From positions 186,001 through 250,000 of the forward strand of contig JAQUGO010000002.1 in assembly GCA_028684065.1 (NCBI GenBank): a stretch of 64,000 nt of DNA, read 5' to 3'. Below are positions 28,247-36,307 of the stretch, in pieces. The stretch's first letter is position 1, and each line of letters opens with the position of its first letter. The position numbers and the translations under genes are program-made. This DNA is from Sulfurospirillaceae bacterium. GTDB taxonomy: Bacteria; Campylobacterota; Campylobacteria; Campylobacterales; Sulfurospirillaceae. The notes beneath the pieces are model-generated. The model was not told where the DNA came from. It worked only from the letters and a program-made list of their open reading frames with translations, and made no database searches.

Positions 28247-28564
28247 TTAGAGAAGTGAATTTATTTTATCAGCTAATACTTGTTTTGATGATGCACCAAT
28301 CATTTGGTCAACTAACTCACCATTTTTAAAAAATAGGATGGTTGGAATTGAACGAATACCATACTTGATAGCAACATCTTGCTCTTCATCCGTATTAACT
28401 TTACAAATTTTTGCTTTTCCCTCAAAATCACCTGCTAATTCATCAATAACGGGAGCAATCATACGACAAGGTCCACACCATGGTGCCCAAAAATCAACAA
28501 GTGCTACACCTTCTTTAACTGTGCCATCAAAATTTGATGCGTTTAATTCTAAATACTTACCCAT
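28247..28564 (-). CDS. trxA: Thioredoxin
   Basis: A 105-residue thioredoxin with the active site WCGPC (Cys30, Cys33) and the cis-proline loop IRSIPTILFF. It supplies reducing power to peroxiredoxins and ribonucleotide reductase. A CAGGAGAAAAGA ribosome-binding region precedes the ATG, and a candidate -10 (TAGAAT) lies about 35 bases further up. trxB is downstream on the same strand after a hairpin and may have its own promoter. Confidence 0.96.
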   Translation of the reverse strand: MGKYLELNASNFDGTVKEGVALVDFWAPWCGPCRMIAPVIDELAGDFEGKAKICKVNTDEEQDVAIKYGIRSIPTILFFKNGELVDQMIGASSKQVLADKINSLL

Positions 28565-28661
28565 TCTTTTCTCCTGTAATTTATTATTGTTTATTCTAAA
28601 GATGCCTTAATTATACTCACTCTAACTTTAAAATTACCATAGCAACCAAGTTTACTCTTAT

Positions 28662-28988
28662 TTAATAACTAATATTTTTTATTAGTTCCAACTTTTCCTC
28701 GGTCACTAAAATTGCGTCTATTTCATAATCGCATGATACTTTCATTTTTAGAAAATAATAATCGATTGTTTTACTAATTTTTGCCATTTTAGAAGGTGTA
28801 ATACGTATTATTGGGTCATATAATTTCGAGTATTTTACTTCACAAAAATGTAAAATATCTTCTTTGTGTGCAATGATGTCAATTTCTCCAAATTTTGAAT
28901 GAAAATTGCGTGCAAGTATAGTATAACCTTCTTGTTGCATATATAAAGAGGCTCTATCTTCCGCCTCTTTACCTACTGCTGTACTCAT
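28662..28988 (-). CDS. YraN/UPF0102 family protein
   Basis: A 108-residue protein with the family's endonuclease-like core: GEIDIIAHKEDILHFCEVK, a PD-(D/E)XK-type arrangement, about residues 32-50. The biochemical role of YraN is not settled. It begins one base after hom ends. In C. jejuni, as I recall, the order hom-YraN-trxA-trxB is the same. Confidence 0.85.
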   Translation of the reverse strand: MSTAVGKEAEDRASLYMQQEGYTILARNFHSKFGEIDIIAHKEDILHFCEVKYSKLYDPIIRITPSKMAKISKTIDYYFLKMKVSCDYEIDAILVTEEKLELIKNISY

Positions 28989-30260
28989 TTAACTTTCAAT
29001 GCGTATCATTGCTGGTGAACATACAACAAATTCTAAGTTTTTAAGTTCCTGAAGTGCATTTTGAATATCTTTTTCTTTGCATGTATGGGTAGAAAAAAGC
29101 AATACAGCACTATTTTCCTTAACAATATCCTGTTTTTGTAAAAAACTACTAATTGAAATCGTGTGTTTACCTAATATCTCAGAAATCTTAGATAGTACAC
29201 CTATTTTATCAGCAACTTTAACGCGAATATAATATTTCGTTGCTATTTCATCAGAAGGCATCAAACTAAGGCCACTATTCTCAAGGGGTTTAATAAATCC
29301 TAACATAGGTGAATTTTGCGTGTGGCGAGCGATATCTATCAAATCAGACACCACAGCACTGGCCGTTGCACTTCCCCCAGCACCTGGTCCATAATACATT
29401 GTTTCACCTACTCGGTCACCTATCACACTAATACCATTCATAACACCATCTACTTTAGCGATCATTTGCTCTATTGGGACAAGTGCTGGATGCACACGAA
29501 GTTCTACCTGATGACCACTTTTTTTAGCAATTGTTAGTAACTTAATGTTATAGCCAAACTCTTTGGCAAAATAAATATCTTCACTATTAATATTTTCAAT
29601 ACCCTCTATGAGAATCTCTTCAGGTTTAACATCAAGCCCATATGCAATACTCGCTAAAATTAACAGTTTATGTGCTGCATCAAAACCACCCACATCAAAG
29701 GTAGGGTCAGTTTCTGCATAGCCTAATGCTTGCGCTTCTTTAAGCACATCAGCAAATTCAGCCTTTTCATTCATCATCTTAGTTAAAATAAAATTGCATG
29801 TACCATTCATAATACCTTTGATGGCTTCAATATGGTTAGCACTTAATCCTTCTCGAAGCGCTTTAATAATTGGTATTCCACCTGCAACACTTGCTTCATA
29901 ACCAATGGGTGTATCACCTGCTAAATCTTTCAATTCATAGCGGTGATATGCTAACAAAGCTTTGTTAGCAGTTACCACTGCCTTCTTATTTTTCAATGCT
30001 TTTTTAACAATTTCATAAGCCTCGTCAACGCCACCCATTAATTCTATAACAACATCAATTTCGGGATTATTTAATACATCATCAACATTATCACTTAAGG
30101 CTATATTGACATCTCTTTTTTTGCTCAAATCTTTAACAATACCCAGAACAGGAACAATTTTTTTGCCACTTCGTGCCGTAATGATTTCTTCATTCTCTTG
30201 AAGTATCTTTATAACGTTACTTCCAACAGTACCTACACCAATAATCCCAACTTTAATCAT
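28989..30260 (-). CDS. hom: Homoserine dehydrogenase
   Basis: Hom reduces aspartate semialdehyde to homoserine for threonine and methionine. The NAD(P) motif is GVGTVGSNV (8-16). The catalytic region includes GIMNGTCNFILTKM and YAETDPTFDVGGFDAAHKL. The C-terminal ACT domain (about 345-423), which carries feedback regulation in relatives, is present. The length of 423 residues is normal. It is spaced six bases from the upstream aminotransferase. Confidence 0.95.
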   Translation of the reverse strand: MIKVGIIGVGTVGSNVIKILQENEEIITARSGKKIVPVLGIVKDLSKKRDVNIALSDNVDDVLNNPEIDVVIELMGGVDEAYEIVKKALKNKKAVVTANKALLAYHRYELKDLAGDTPIGYEASVAGGIPIIKALREGLSANHIEAIKGIMNGTCNFILTKMMNEKAEFADVLKEAQALGYAETDPTFDVGGFDAAHKLLILASIAYGLDVKPEEILIEGIENINSEDIYFAKEFGYNIKLLTIAKKSGHQVELRVHPALVPIEQMIAKVDGVMNGISVIGDRVGETMYYGPGAGGSATASAVVSDLIDIARHTQNSPMLGFIKPLENSGLSLMPSDEIATKYYIRVKVADKIGVLSKISEILGKHTISISSFLQKQDIVKENSAVLLFSTHTCKEKDIQNALQELKNLEFVVCSPAMIRIES

Positions 30261-30265
30261 TACTT

Positions 30266-31477
30266 TTAACCTTCTAAACTCTTTAAATATTTCTTCACAT
30301 TCCGTGCCGCTTGGCGGATACGGTTTTCATTTTCAATCAATGCAATTCTGACATACCCTTCGCCTGCTTCACCAAAACCAATACCAGGACTGACTGCTAC
30401 TTTAGCTTCGGTTAAAAGTTGTTTTGCAAATTCCATACTTCCTAAATGTGCTGCAACTTTAGGAATTTTTGCCCATACAAACATTGTAGATTGAGGTTTC
30501 TCCATAGGCCAACCAGCATTGATAAAGCTTTCTACTAAAACATCACGACGCTTTTTATAGATATTGCGGATTTCTTCAACACACTCTTGTGGACCATCTA
30601 AAGCAATAGTTGATGCAACTTGAATCGGCGTAAACATCCCATAATCAAACCACGATTTTATTTTTTGAAGTGCACCAACAAGTTTTTTATTACCCACAAC
30701 AAAACCTACGCGCCAACCTGCCATATTGTAGCTTTTTGAAAGAGTATAGCATTCAACGGCTACGTCTTTAGCCCCTTTAACTTGAAAAATTGAAGGTGTT
30801 TCATACCCATCAAAAGAGAGATCGGCATAAGCAATATCACTAATTATATAAAAGCGCTCTTCTTTAGCATAAGCGACTAAGTCTTCATAGAAAGAAATAT
30901 CTGTCGTAACACATGTAGGATTATGCGGAAAATTAACGACTACGAATTTTGGCTTAGGCGCTGATTCACGAAATACTTTTTTCAGTTTTATAAAAAATTG
31001 TTCTTTATCAAGTTCATATTTTTCATTATAGTCCAATCCAAACTTGTGAACATTTCCTCCTGCTATCATAAAGGCATAGGCATGAATAGGATAAGCAGGG
31101 TCAGGGACAACGACACCATCACCAGGGTTCATAATCGCTTGTGCAAGGTGTACAAAACCTTCTTTACTACCTAATGTTGCAACAGCCTCAGTGTTAGGAT
31201 CAAGTTCAACACCATATTTACGTAAGTACCAATTACAAATAGCCAAACGTAATTTATAAATACCTTTACTCACAGAATAGCCGTGTGTGCCATCTTTTTG
31301 AGCTGATTCTACAAGTTTATCAATAATATGTTGCGGTGTCCTACCATCGGGATTTCCCATTGAAAAATCAATAATATCATCTCCTGCTCGCCTAGCGGCA
31401 AGTTTGAGGTCATTAATCTGGGCAAAAACATAACTTGGTAATCTTTCTATCGTATTAAATCGTATCTCATCAAACAT
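30266..31477 (-). CDS. Class I/II PLP aminotransferase (AlaC/aspartate-type)
   Basis: A 403-residue aminotransferase with PDPAYPIHAYAF, NFPHNPTC and the PLP lysine in TLSKSYNMAGWRVGF. Sequence pattern places it near AlaC (alanine) and related LL-diaminopimelate or aspartate aminotransferases, so the exact amino acid is open. Its position beside hom suggests a role in aspartate-family metabolism. TCTCCTTTT-type ribosome binding precedes its ATG (AAAAGGAGA on the coding strand). Confidence 0.88.
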   Translation of the reverse strand: MFDEIRFNTIERLPSYVFAQINDLKLAARRAGDDIIDFSMGNPDGRTPQHIIDKLVESAQKDGTHGYSVSKGIYKLRLAICNWYLRKYGVELDPNTEAVATLGSKEGFVHLAQAIMNPGDGVVVPDPAYPIHAYAFMIAGGNVHKFGLDYNEKYELDKEQFFIKLKKVFRESAPKPKFVVVNFPHNPTCVTTDISFYEDLVAYAKEERFYIISDIAYADLSFDGYETPSIFQVKGAKDVAVECYTLSKSYNMAGWRVGFVVGNKKLVGALQKIKSWFDYGMFTPIQVASTIALDGPQECVEEIRNIYKKRRDVLVESFINAGWPMEKPQSTMFVWAKIPKVAAHLGSMEFAKQLLTEAKVAVSPGIGFGEAGEGYVRIALIENENRIRQAARNVKKYLKSLEG

Positions 31478-31489
31478 TGCTTCTCCTTT

Positions 31490-32308
31490 TTAATCTTTAG
31501 CCAAAACTGCTAAACCATGTTTTATATTTTCAAGCATAAAAGCATCACTAAGTTTGAGATAAATAGCTCCACTAGGTACCTTAACTTTAAGACTTTTCAT
31601 AGATTCAACAGATTTAATATCACTTATAACATGTAAATTTTCATCAAAAAAGACAACATGCGGGAACCATTTATCACCTGCATGTGCACTAATAGTAATC
31701 TCTTTAATAGCTCTTACCCGTACCCAATAAGGTTTTAATGGCTTTCCAAGATTTGTATTAACTCCAAATTCAAGTTCTTTTGCACCAAGAGATGCATTCT
31801 CTGAATTAATATCATAAAACCAGTAGTGGTTATCATTGTTAATAACATTATTAACACTACAGCCTCTAAGTTCCAATGCTTTTGCGAAAGCAACAGGATC
31901 TACGATATGCTCTGTCTGTAAATATATTTCCCATACAAACCCTGTACTATCCCGTAGTGCATTGTTCGTTAAAAAATAGTTATATCCCATACTTTCTAAT
32001 GTTTCATTAATAATTTTAAGAAAAATGATAGGGTCCTGCATTGTTCTAAAAGCCAATCGAAGATGCACTGGATTATCATAGATAAGCTTTAAAAGACCAT
32101 TTTGTTTGAGTACCTTAATCACTTTGATACTATCAACACTGCCATTAATTTTTACGAACTCTTCACTGTGTGCAAATAAGACGTTGATAAGATTTTTTTG
32201 TGTTTCGTATTTCGTGGCACCAATATAGCTTTTAATTTTTTCATCCAATAAAGGATTAGCATACAGTGCAAGTGAAAACCACACTATTGTTAATAGTAAT
32301 TTCACCAA
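31490..32308 (-). CDS. Secreted protein of unknown function
   Basis: A 272-residue protein with a signal peptide (MVKLLLTIVWFSLALYA). The mature chain has no motif I can name. It is predicted periplasmic and rich in beta-type segments toward the C-terminus, such as KVKVPSGAIYLKLSDAFML. It overlaps the RodZ-like gene upstream by seven bases, and I recall an equivalent pair (Cj0151c/Cj0152c) in C. jejuni. Tight coupling suggests the two proteins act together at the envelope; this is inference. Confidence 0.7.
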   Translation of the reverse strand: MVKLLLTIVWFSLALYANPLLDEKIKSYIGATKYETQKNLINVLFAHSEEFVKINGSVDSIKVIKVLKQNGLLKLIYDNPVHLRLAFRTMQDPIIFLKIINETLESMGYNYFLTNNALRDSTGFVWEIYLQTEHIVDPVAFAKALELRGCSVNNVINNDNHYWFYDINSENASLGAKELEFGVNTNLGKPLKPYWVRVRAIKEITISAHAGDKWFPHVVFFDENLHVISDIKSVESMKSLKVKVPSGAIYLKLSDAFMLENIKHGLAVLAKD

Positions 32309-33258
32309 TTTTTACCTCTATTGAGTTCTATAAATTTCTCTTCTGAGATTTTTTTGATACTCCCTTGATCAACTAAAAAACGCGTCGACCCTTGCTCTAT
32401 AAAATCTTCCACACTACCATCATAAACTAAACGAAAAAATCCATTGCCTGTCTTAATTAACTGTTTCTTAGTTAAATCAATAGTGATATTGTCTTCATTA
32501 GAAGTCACTGTACGGTTGAAATTATCTAAAGAAATAATTCCTACCCAAATTTTACGTGTTGGGACAATTATGGCTCGTGTTTTTGGTAATTGTGCTGTTA
32601 GTTTTGAACTATTTTTTTCTTCACTTAAAGGCACAGTGGCACTTGATTTTATTATAACTGTTTCAATCGACTGATTGACTTCATTATCAACACTGGTATT
32701 AGTATCAGTTTTTTTGCTTCCATTAAAATCGATCGGTACAATGATGGTTTCAACAGTGACATTGCTACTATTACTATCTACCACGCGTTCTTCTACTTTT
32801 ACACCCAATGTTTTAGCAGCTTCTTGGACGACTGGAGCACTTTGATAACCTGCTATTTGTACGTCGACCTTTGTTTTATTTATAAGGCTTGCTAAATCAA
32901 TATCAATTTTAAAGATTGAAAAAACAGCAACAATCCCTGAAATTAAAAAAATCAATAAAATAGCCCATACAACGCGTTTATAAGATCGCTCACTTTTGGC
33001 TCTTACAAAAATTTTCTCTTTTTTAGCATCTTCTTCTACTTTATTGTCATACCAATACTCATAAAATCCTTCAAGCCAATCACTCAAATCAAGCTTATAT
33101 TCGCGTGAAATAATTTTTACAAAACCAACTGTATTGATTTTATTTAATTTTTCATACTGATTATTTATCATATATTCAAGTTGTTTGACTTCAATATGTG
33201 TTTTTTTGCAAACTTCTTGCAAACCAATTTTTTCCAATACCTTAATATCATTATCCAT
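32302..33258 (-). CDS. RodZ-like bitopic membrane protein with glycosylation sequons
   Basis: A 318-residue protein starting MDNDIKVLEKIGLQEVC at ATG 33258, which follows an AGGAT site; the longer frame would begin inside rlmB. The N-terminal ~70 residues look like a helix-turn-helix of the RodZ type. One transmembrane helix spans about 96-116. The periplasmic part has a low-complexity linker and a C-terminal domain resembling RodZ DUF4115 (IWVGIISLDN to FFRLVYDGS). Five D/E-X-N-X-S/T sequons occur at Asn163, 187, 195, 216 and 257. A cell-shape role is possible but not shown. Confidence 0.65.
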   Translation of the reverse strand: MDNDIKVLEKIGLQEVCKKTHIEVKQLEYMINNQYEKLNKINTVGFVKIISREYKLDLSDWLEGFYEYWYDNKVEEDAKKEKIFVRAKSERSYKRVVWAILLIFLISGIVAVFSIFKIDIDLASLINKTKVDVQIAGYQSAPVVQEAAKTLGVKVEERVVDSNSSNVTVETIIVPIDFNGSKKTDTNTSVDNEVNQSIETVIIKSSATVPLSEEKNSSKLTAQLPKTRAIIVPTRKIWVGIISLDNFNRTVTSNEDNITIDLTKKQLIKTGNGFFRLVYDGSVEDFIEQGSTRFLVDQGSIKKISEEKFIELNRGKNW

Positions 33259-33934
33259 TGGCAATCCTATCACAGAATATGGCAGCAGCAGCACTTACAT
33301 TTAACGAATCAAATGGTCTTCCCATCTTAATTGATACAATTTTATCTAAACGCTCTTTGATTTTTGGAGGAATTCCACTTCCTTCACTTCCCATCATTAA
33401 GGCTTTTTTAGGTCCAAATTCAACCTCTCTTATATCAACACCACCCATATCTGCCCCATAAACATTAAAACCTACCTGTTTAAGTTCATTGAGCATATCA
33501 AGTGTTGAGGGATAAACAACAATAGGAAGTTCAAATGCAGCGGCACTACTGGTTCGAATAACACCTTCAAGATTAACACTTTTGACTCCGCTTAGAATAA
33601 TACCATCCGCACCAAAAGCATAAGCACTTCTGATAATTGCACCGATATTACCAACATCCGTTACTTCATTAAGAATAATTAAGAACGTACCTTTTTTAAC
33701 ATCGTTAAAATCGGCTAATTCAATATCCGCAATTTCTGCAATAAATCCTTGATGGTTTCCACCATGACAAAGTGCCTGTGCCTTTCTGTCATCAACACTG
33801 CATATTTTATTTGTCACTTTTGCGATTTGTGAAAAAAGTTTTGGATCGCATTTTTTGGACAAAAATACAGTTATTATCTTTTGAGGATAGTTTTTTAACA
33901 GATGTAAAAAAAGTTGTTTTCCATAAATAATCAT
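33251..33934 (-). CDS. rlmB: 23S rRNA (guanosine-2'-O-)-methyltransferase, TrmH/RlmB family
   Basis: A 227-residue SPOUT methyltransferase. The three family motifs are present: VTDVGNIGAIIRSAYAFGAD, MMGSEGSGIP, and IKMGRPFDSLNVSAAAA. RlmB methylates G2251 of 23S rRNA; other TrmH paralogues modify tRNA, so the target is inferred. Its stop overlaps the RodZ-like gene by eight bases. No ribosome-binding site precedes the ATG, and a -10-like TACAAT lies only seven bases upstream, so it may be leaderless. Confidence 0.9.
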   Translation of the reverse strand: MIIYGKQLFLHLLKNYPQKIITVFLSKKCDPKLFSQIAKVTNKICSVDDRKAQALCHGGNHQGFIAEIADIELADFNDVKKGTFLIILNEVTDVGNIGAIIRSAYAFGADGIILSGVKSVNLEGVIRTSSAAAFELPIVVYPSTLDMLNELKQVGFNVYGADMGGVDIREVEFGPKKALMMGSEGSGIPPKIKERLDKIVSIKMGRPFDSLNVSAAAAIFCDRIANG

Positions 33935-33941
33935 GGTAATT

Positions 33942-33947
33942 ATTGTA
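33942..33947 (-). promoter_or_regulatory. -10-like element very close to the rlmB start
   Basis: TACAAT on the minus strand ends seven bases before the rlmB ATG. If used, transcription would start at or next to the ATG. There is no Shine-Dalgarno sequence between them. Confidence 0.35.
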
Positions 33948-34015
33948 TCTAAAATGTCTTAAATTAACACTAGCTGTGCAAAAATTGATACCTTTTTAGT
34001 CTTACATGTAACGAA

Positions 34016-34828
34016 TTAGTTTTGAAGTTTGCTGTACCATTCTTTAACACTCAAACCTGTGAGTTTTGAAAGAAGTTTTGCTTTTTGTTTTGGGGGAAGA
34101 TCGAGGCTTAAAATATCCTCTTTGGTGATAGCTTCACCAGCCATTTTTGGCTCTGGTTCAATCACAATAACCCATTCACCCTTAAGGTTGGCCTTAATGC
34201 TTAATTTTTGTAATTCAAAGGCTGTTGCTAAAAAACGTTTTTCATAACGTTTGGTCGCTTCTTTAATTGCAAATATTTTTCGTTCTGGTGCCAATTGCGC
34301 CAATTCTTCAAAAAGTTTTTCAATGCGATGCGGAGATTCATAGAGGATAGCGGTATAAGGTGTATTTAGCACTTCAAATAATTCATTTTGACGCTCCTGT
34401 CCCTTGTGAGATAAAAAGCCAAAGAATAAAAACTGATGACATGCTATGCCACTGGTTACATAGGCCAATAATGCGGCATTTGCACCAGGCAAAACCTCAT
34501 AAGCAAAACCATTTTCTTGGCAATAACGAACCAATGTTGCTCCTGGGTCACTAATACCGGGCATCCCTGCATCACTTAAGTACGCAACAGTACCTTCAAA
34601 AAGTGTCTTATCAAGTGTTTCTAAAACAGCTTGTTCATTATGAGAATGCATAGAAATAAATTTTTTAATGTTGTGTTTTAGTCCGTGTCTTTGAGAAAGG
34701 AGAGAAAGGAGTTTTTTTGTAACACGCGTATCTTCGCAAAAGAGCGTATCACATATAGCAAGAAGCTTTAAGCTTCTTGCTGAAATATCATCTAAATTTC
34801 CTATCGGTGTAGGAATAAAATATACCAA
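34016..34828 (-). CDS. rsmI: 16S rRNA 2'-O-ribose C1402 methyltransferase
   Basis: RsmI methylates C1402 in the 16S decoding centre. The N-terminus YFIPTPIGNLDDIS and the motifs CEDTR, AYLSDAGMPGISDPG and ALLAYVTSG are diagnostic. The 270-residue length is normal. It lies between rpmE and rlmB in a row of translation-related genes. Confidence 0.95.
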   Translation of the reverse strand: MVYFIPTPIGNLDDISARSLKLLAICDTLFCEDTRVTKKLLSLLSQRHGLKHNIKKFISMHSHNEQAVLETLDKTLFEGTVAYLSDAGMPGISDPGATLVRYCQENGFAYEVLPGANAALLAYVTSGIACHQFLFFGFLSHKGQERQNELFEVLNTPYTAILYESPHRIEKLFEELAQLAPERKIFAIKEATKRYEKRFLATAFELQKLSIKANLKGEWVIVIEPEPKMAGEAITKEDILSLDLPPKQKAKLLSKLTGLSVKEWYSKLQN

Positions 34829-34845
34829 AGTGTTCTAAGATAAAA

Positions 34846-35046
34846 TTATTTTAAGCTATATTTTTTCTTAAACTTCTCAACACGACCCGCAGCATCAACA
34901 ATCTTCTCACTGCCCGTGAAGAAAGGATGGCATGAACTGCAAATGTCAATTCTTAATTCTGACTTGTTTGACATAGTTTCAAAACTATTGCCACAAGCAC
35001 ACGTTACGACGCACGCTACATATTCTGGATGAATATCTTTTTTCAT
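34846..35046 (-). CDS. rpmE: 50S ribosomal protein L31, zinc type
   Basis: L31 is a small ribosomal protein of the large subunit. From ATG 35046 it is 66 residues, [20 protein letters not shown], preceded by AAGGAAAAACGAT. The in-frame codon at 35070 adds eight residues not seen in the family. Zinc ligands are in TCACGN and [11 protein letters not shown], so this is the zinc-binding C+ form, normally replaced by a C- paralogue only under zinc limitation. Confidence 0.95.
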   Translation of the reverse strand: MKKDIHPEYVACVVTCACGNSFETMSNKSELRIDICSSCHPFFTGSEKIVDAAGRVEKFKKKYSLK

Positions 35047-35143
35047 ATCGTTTTTCCTTGTATTTATCATAAAAATAAAATGTATTATTGGCTCATTGTA
35101 CCAAAGGGTGCAAATTATAGCACAAAAGATTCATTATTTCAAG

Positions 35144-35812
35144 TCATGCGATGATTTTAGAAGTAACCACTACCACAGCTGTTTCGCTTCTTAATATCGT
35201 TGGACAATCCAAGCCAAAAACCTCTTTTTGTAAAAACATTTCGCGCTCTTTTGCACTAAATCCACCTTCAGGTCCTATCAATATCGAGGTAATACTGGTT
35301 TCATTCGTTAAAACATCTGCTGAAAAATCTAAAATGACACTGCTTGGATATAACTCTAAATAATTTTTTACATTTTTGAGTACTTCAATACGCATCAAAT
35401 TACTTCTACCGCACTGTTGTGATGAATTAATTAAAATACGTTTTAAACGCTCTTCATCAACTTTATACTGCTTTTGTGAAAAATCCGAAAATACAAAGCT
35501 AATCTTTTCAACCCCTAGTTCATTAAGCATAGGGAGGGTCTTTTCAATGCTTTTAGGATCAACGACACACCATCCTATATGTAAAGATTTTGAGGCAACT
35601 ATCCTAGACTCTTGCTTGGCTACTTGCTCAAGGTGGGACTCTTTTTTATCAATACGTGTAATCGTGTATTCATAGAGATAATCGTCCTCTAAATTACGCC
35701 ATGTTAAGGTATCTCCTATACTCACACGACGTACTTTAAAAAGATGAGCATATTCTTTGGTATCAACAATTAAGGGATTTTCTCCTGCATTGGGATGGTA
35801 AACAAACTGCAT
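35144..35812 (-). CDS. rsmE: 16S rRNA m3U1498 methyltransferase
   Basis: RsmE is a SPOUT enzyme methylating U1498 of 16S rRNA. The N-terminal PUA-like part includes HLFKVRRVSIGDTLTW. The C-terminal SAM site has SILIGPEGGFSAKEREMF and LRSETAVVVVTSKI. The 222-residue length is normal. It starts just after the stop of the small membrane protein gene upstream. Confidence 0.93.
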   Translation of the reverse strand: MQFVYHPNAGENPLIVDTKEYAHLFKVRRVSIGDTLTWRNLEDDYLYEYTITRIDKKESHLEQVAKQESRIVASKSLHIGWCVVDPKSIEKTLPMLNELGVEKISFVFSDFSQKQYKVDEERLKRILINSSQQCGRSNLMRIEVLKNVKNYLELYPSSVILDFSADVLTNETSITSILIGPEGGFSAKEREMFLQKEVFGLDCPTILRSETAVVVVTSKIIA

Positions 35813-35817
35813 CTTAT

Positions 35818-36228
35818 TTATTTTCCGTAAGCTAAAGCAATGACAACCAAAAGAAATCCTAATTCAACACTATATTTTTTAAAGGCTAACTTTTTGTAAT
35901 TTTCTTGTGCCTGAGCATCTGTTTTGAGCATTCGCTTGTAAACTTTATGATTTTTAATACCAAAGACCACACCATAAAGCCACACGGCAAGCATAGAAAC
36001 GACTTCCATTGAAAAAACAAATTTTGTAACAGATAAAACAATAAGTCCTGTAAAAAAAATTGCCGCTAATACGATGTAATATTGAGGTGTAATCAGCTCT
36101 AAGAGTTTAGAAACTTTAAAAAATGTTCTATTACTCTTAAGAAGATAAAGATTGATTCCAATAATAACAACCAATAAAACGATAAAAACCACATGCAACT
36201 CTATCGACAATGCAATTAACTCTTCCAC
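35818..36228 (-). CDS. Small four-helix membrane protein
   Basis: A 136-residue protein with about four transmembrane helices (FIVLLVVIIGINLYLL; YIVLAAIFFTGLIVLS; VVSMLAVWLYGVVFGI; LGFLLVVIALAYG). A similar integral membrane protein precedes rsmE in C. jejuni as I recall (Cj0157c). No motif indicates function. Translation begins at GTG 36228 after a GGAG nine bases upstream. Confidence 0.7.
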   Translation of the reverse strand: MEELIALSIELHVVFIVLLVVIIGINLYLLKSNRTFFKVSKLLELITPQYYIVLAAIFFTGLIVLSVTKFVFSMEVVSMLAVWLYGVVFGIKNHKVYKRMLKTDAQAQENYKKLAFKKYSVELGFLLVVIALAYGK

Positions 36229-36274
36229 TTTAAGGGGCTCCTTACTAAACTAATGCAAAATTTTACCATTTTAG

Positions 36275-36280
36275 TATAAT
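36275..36280 (+). promoter_or_regulatory. Probable -10 element of the moeA-like gene
   Basis: A perfect TATAAT lies 27 bases upstream of the ATG at 36308, followed by GAGGCTGAGG as ribosome-binding region. Confidence 0.6.
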
Positions 36281-36307
36281 ATTCTTCATAAACTATGAGG
36301 CTGAGGC

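Noticed and set aside
28203-28330. Plus-strand small frame with AAGGAG and ATG after trxA
   Set aside because: It has a good ribosome-binding pattern, but it runs antisense into trxA, contains the G-rich hairpin and has an ordinary AT-rich composition. Too little to call a gene.
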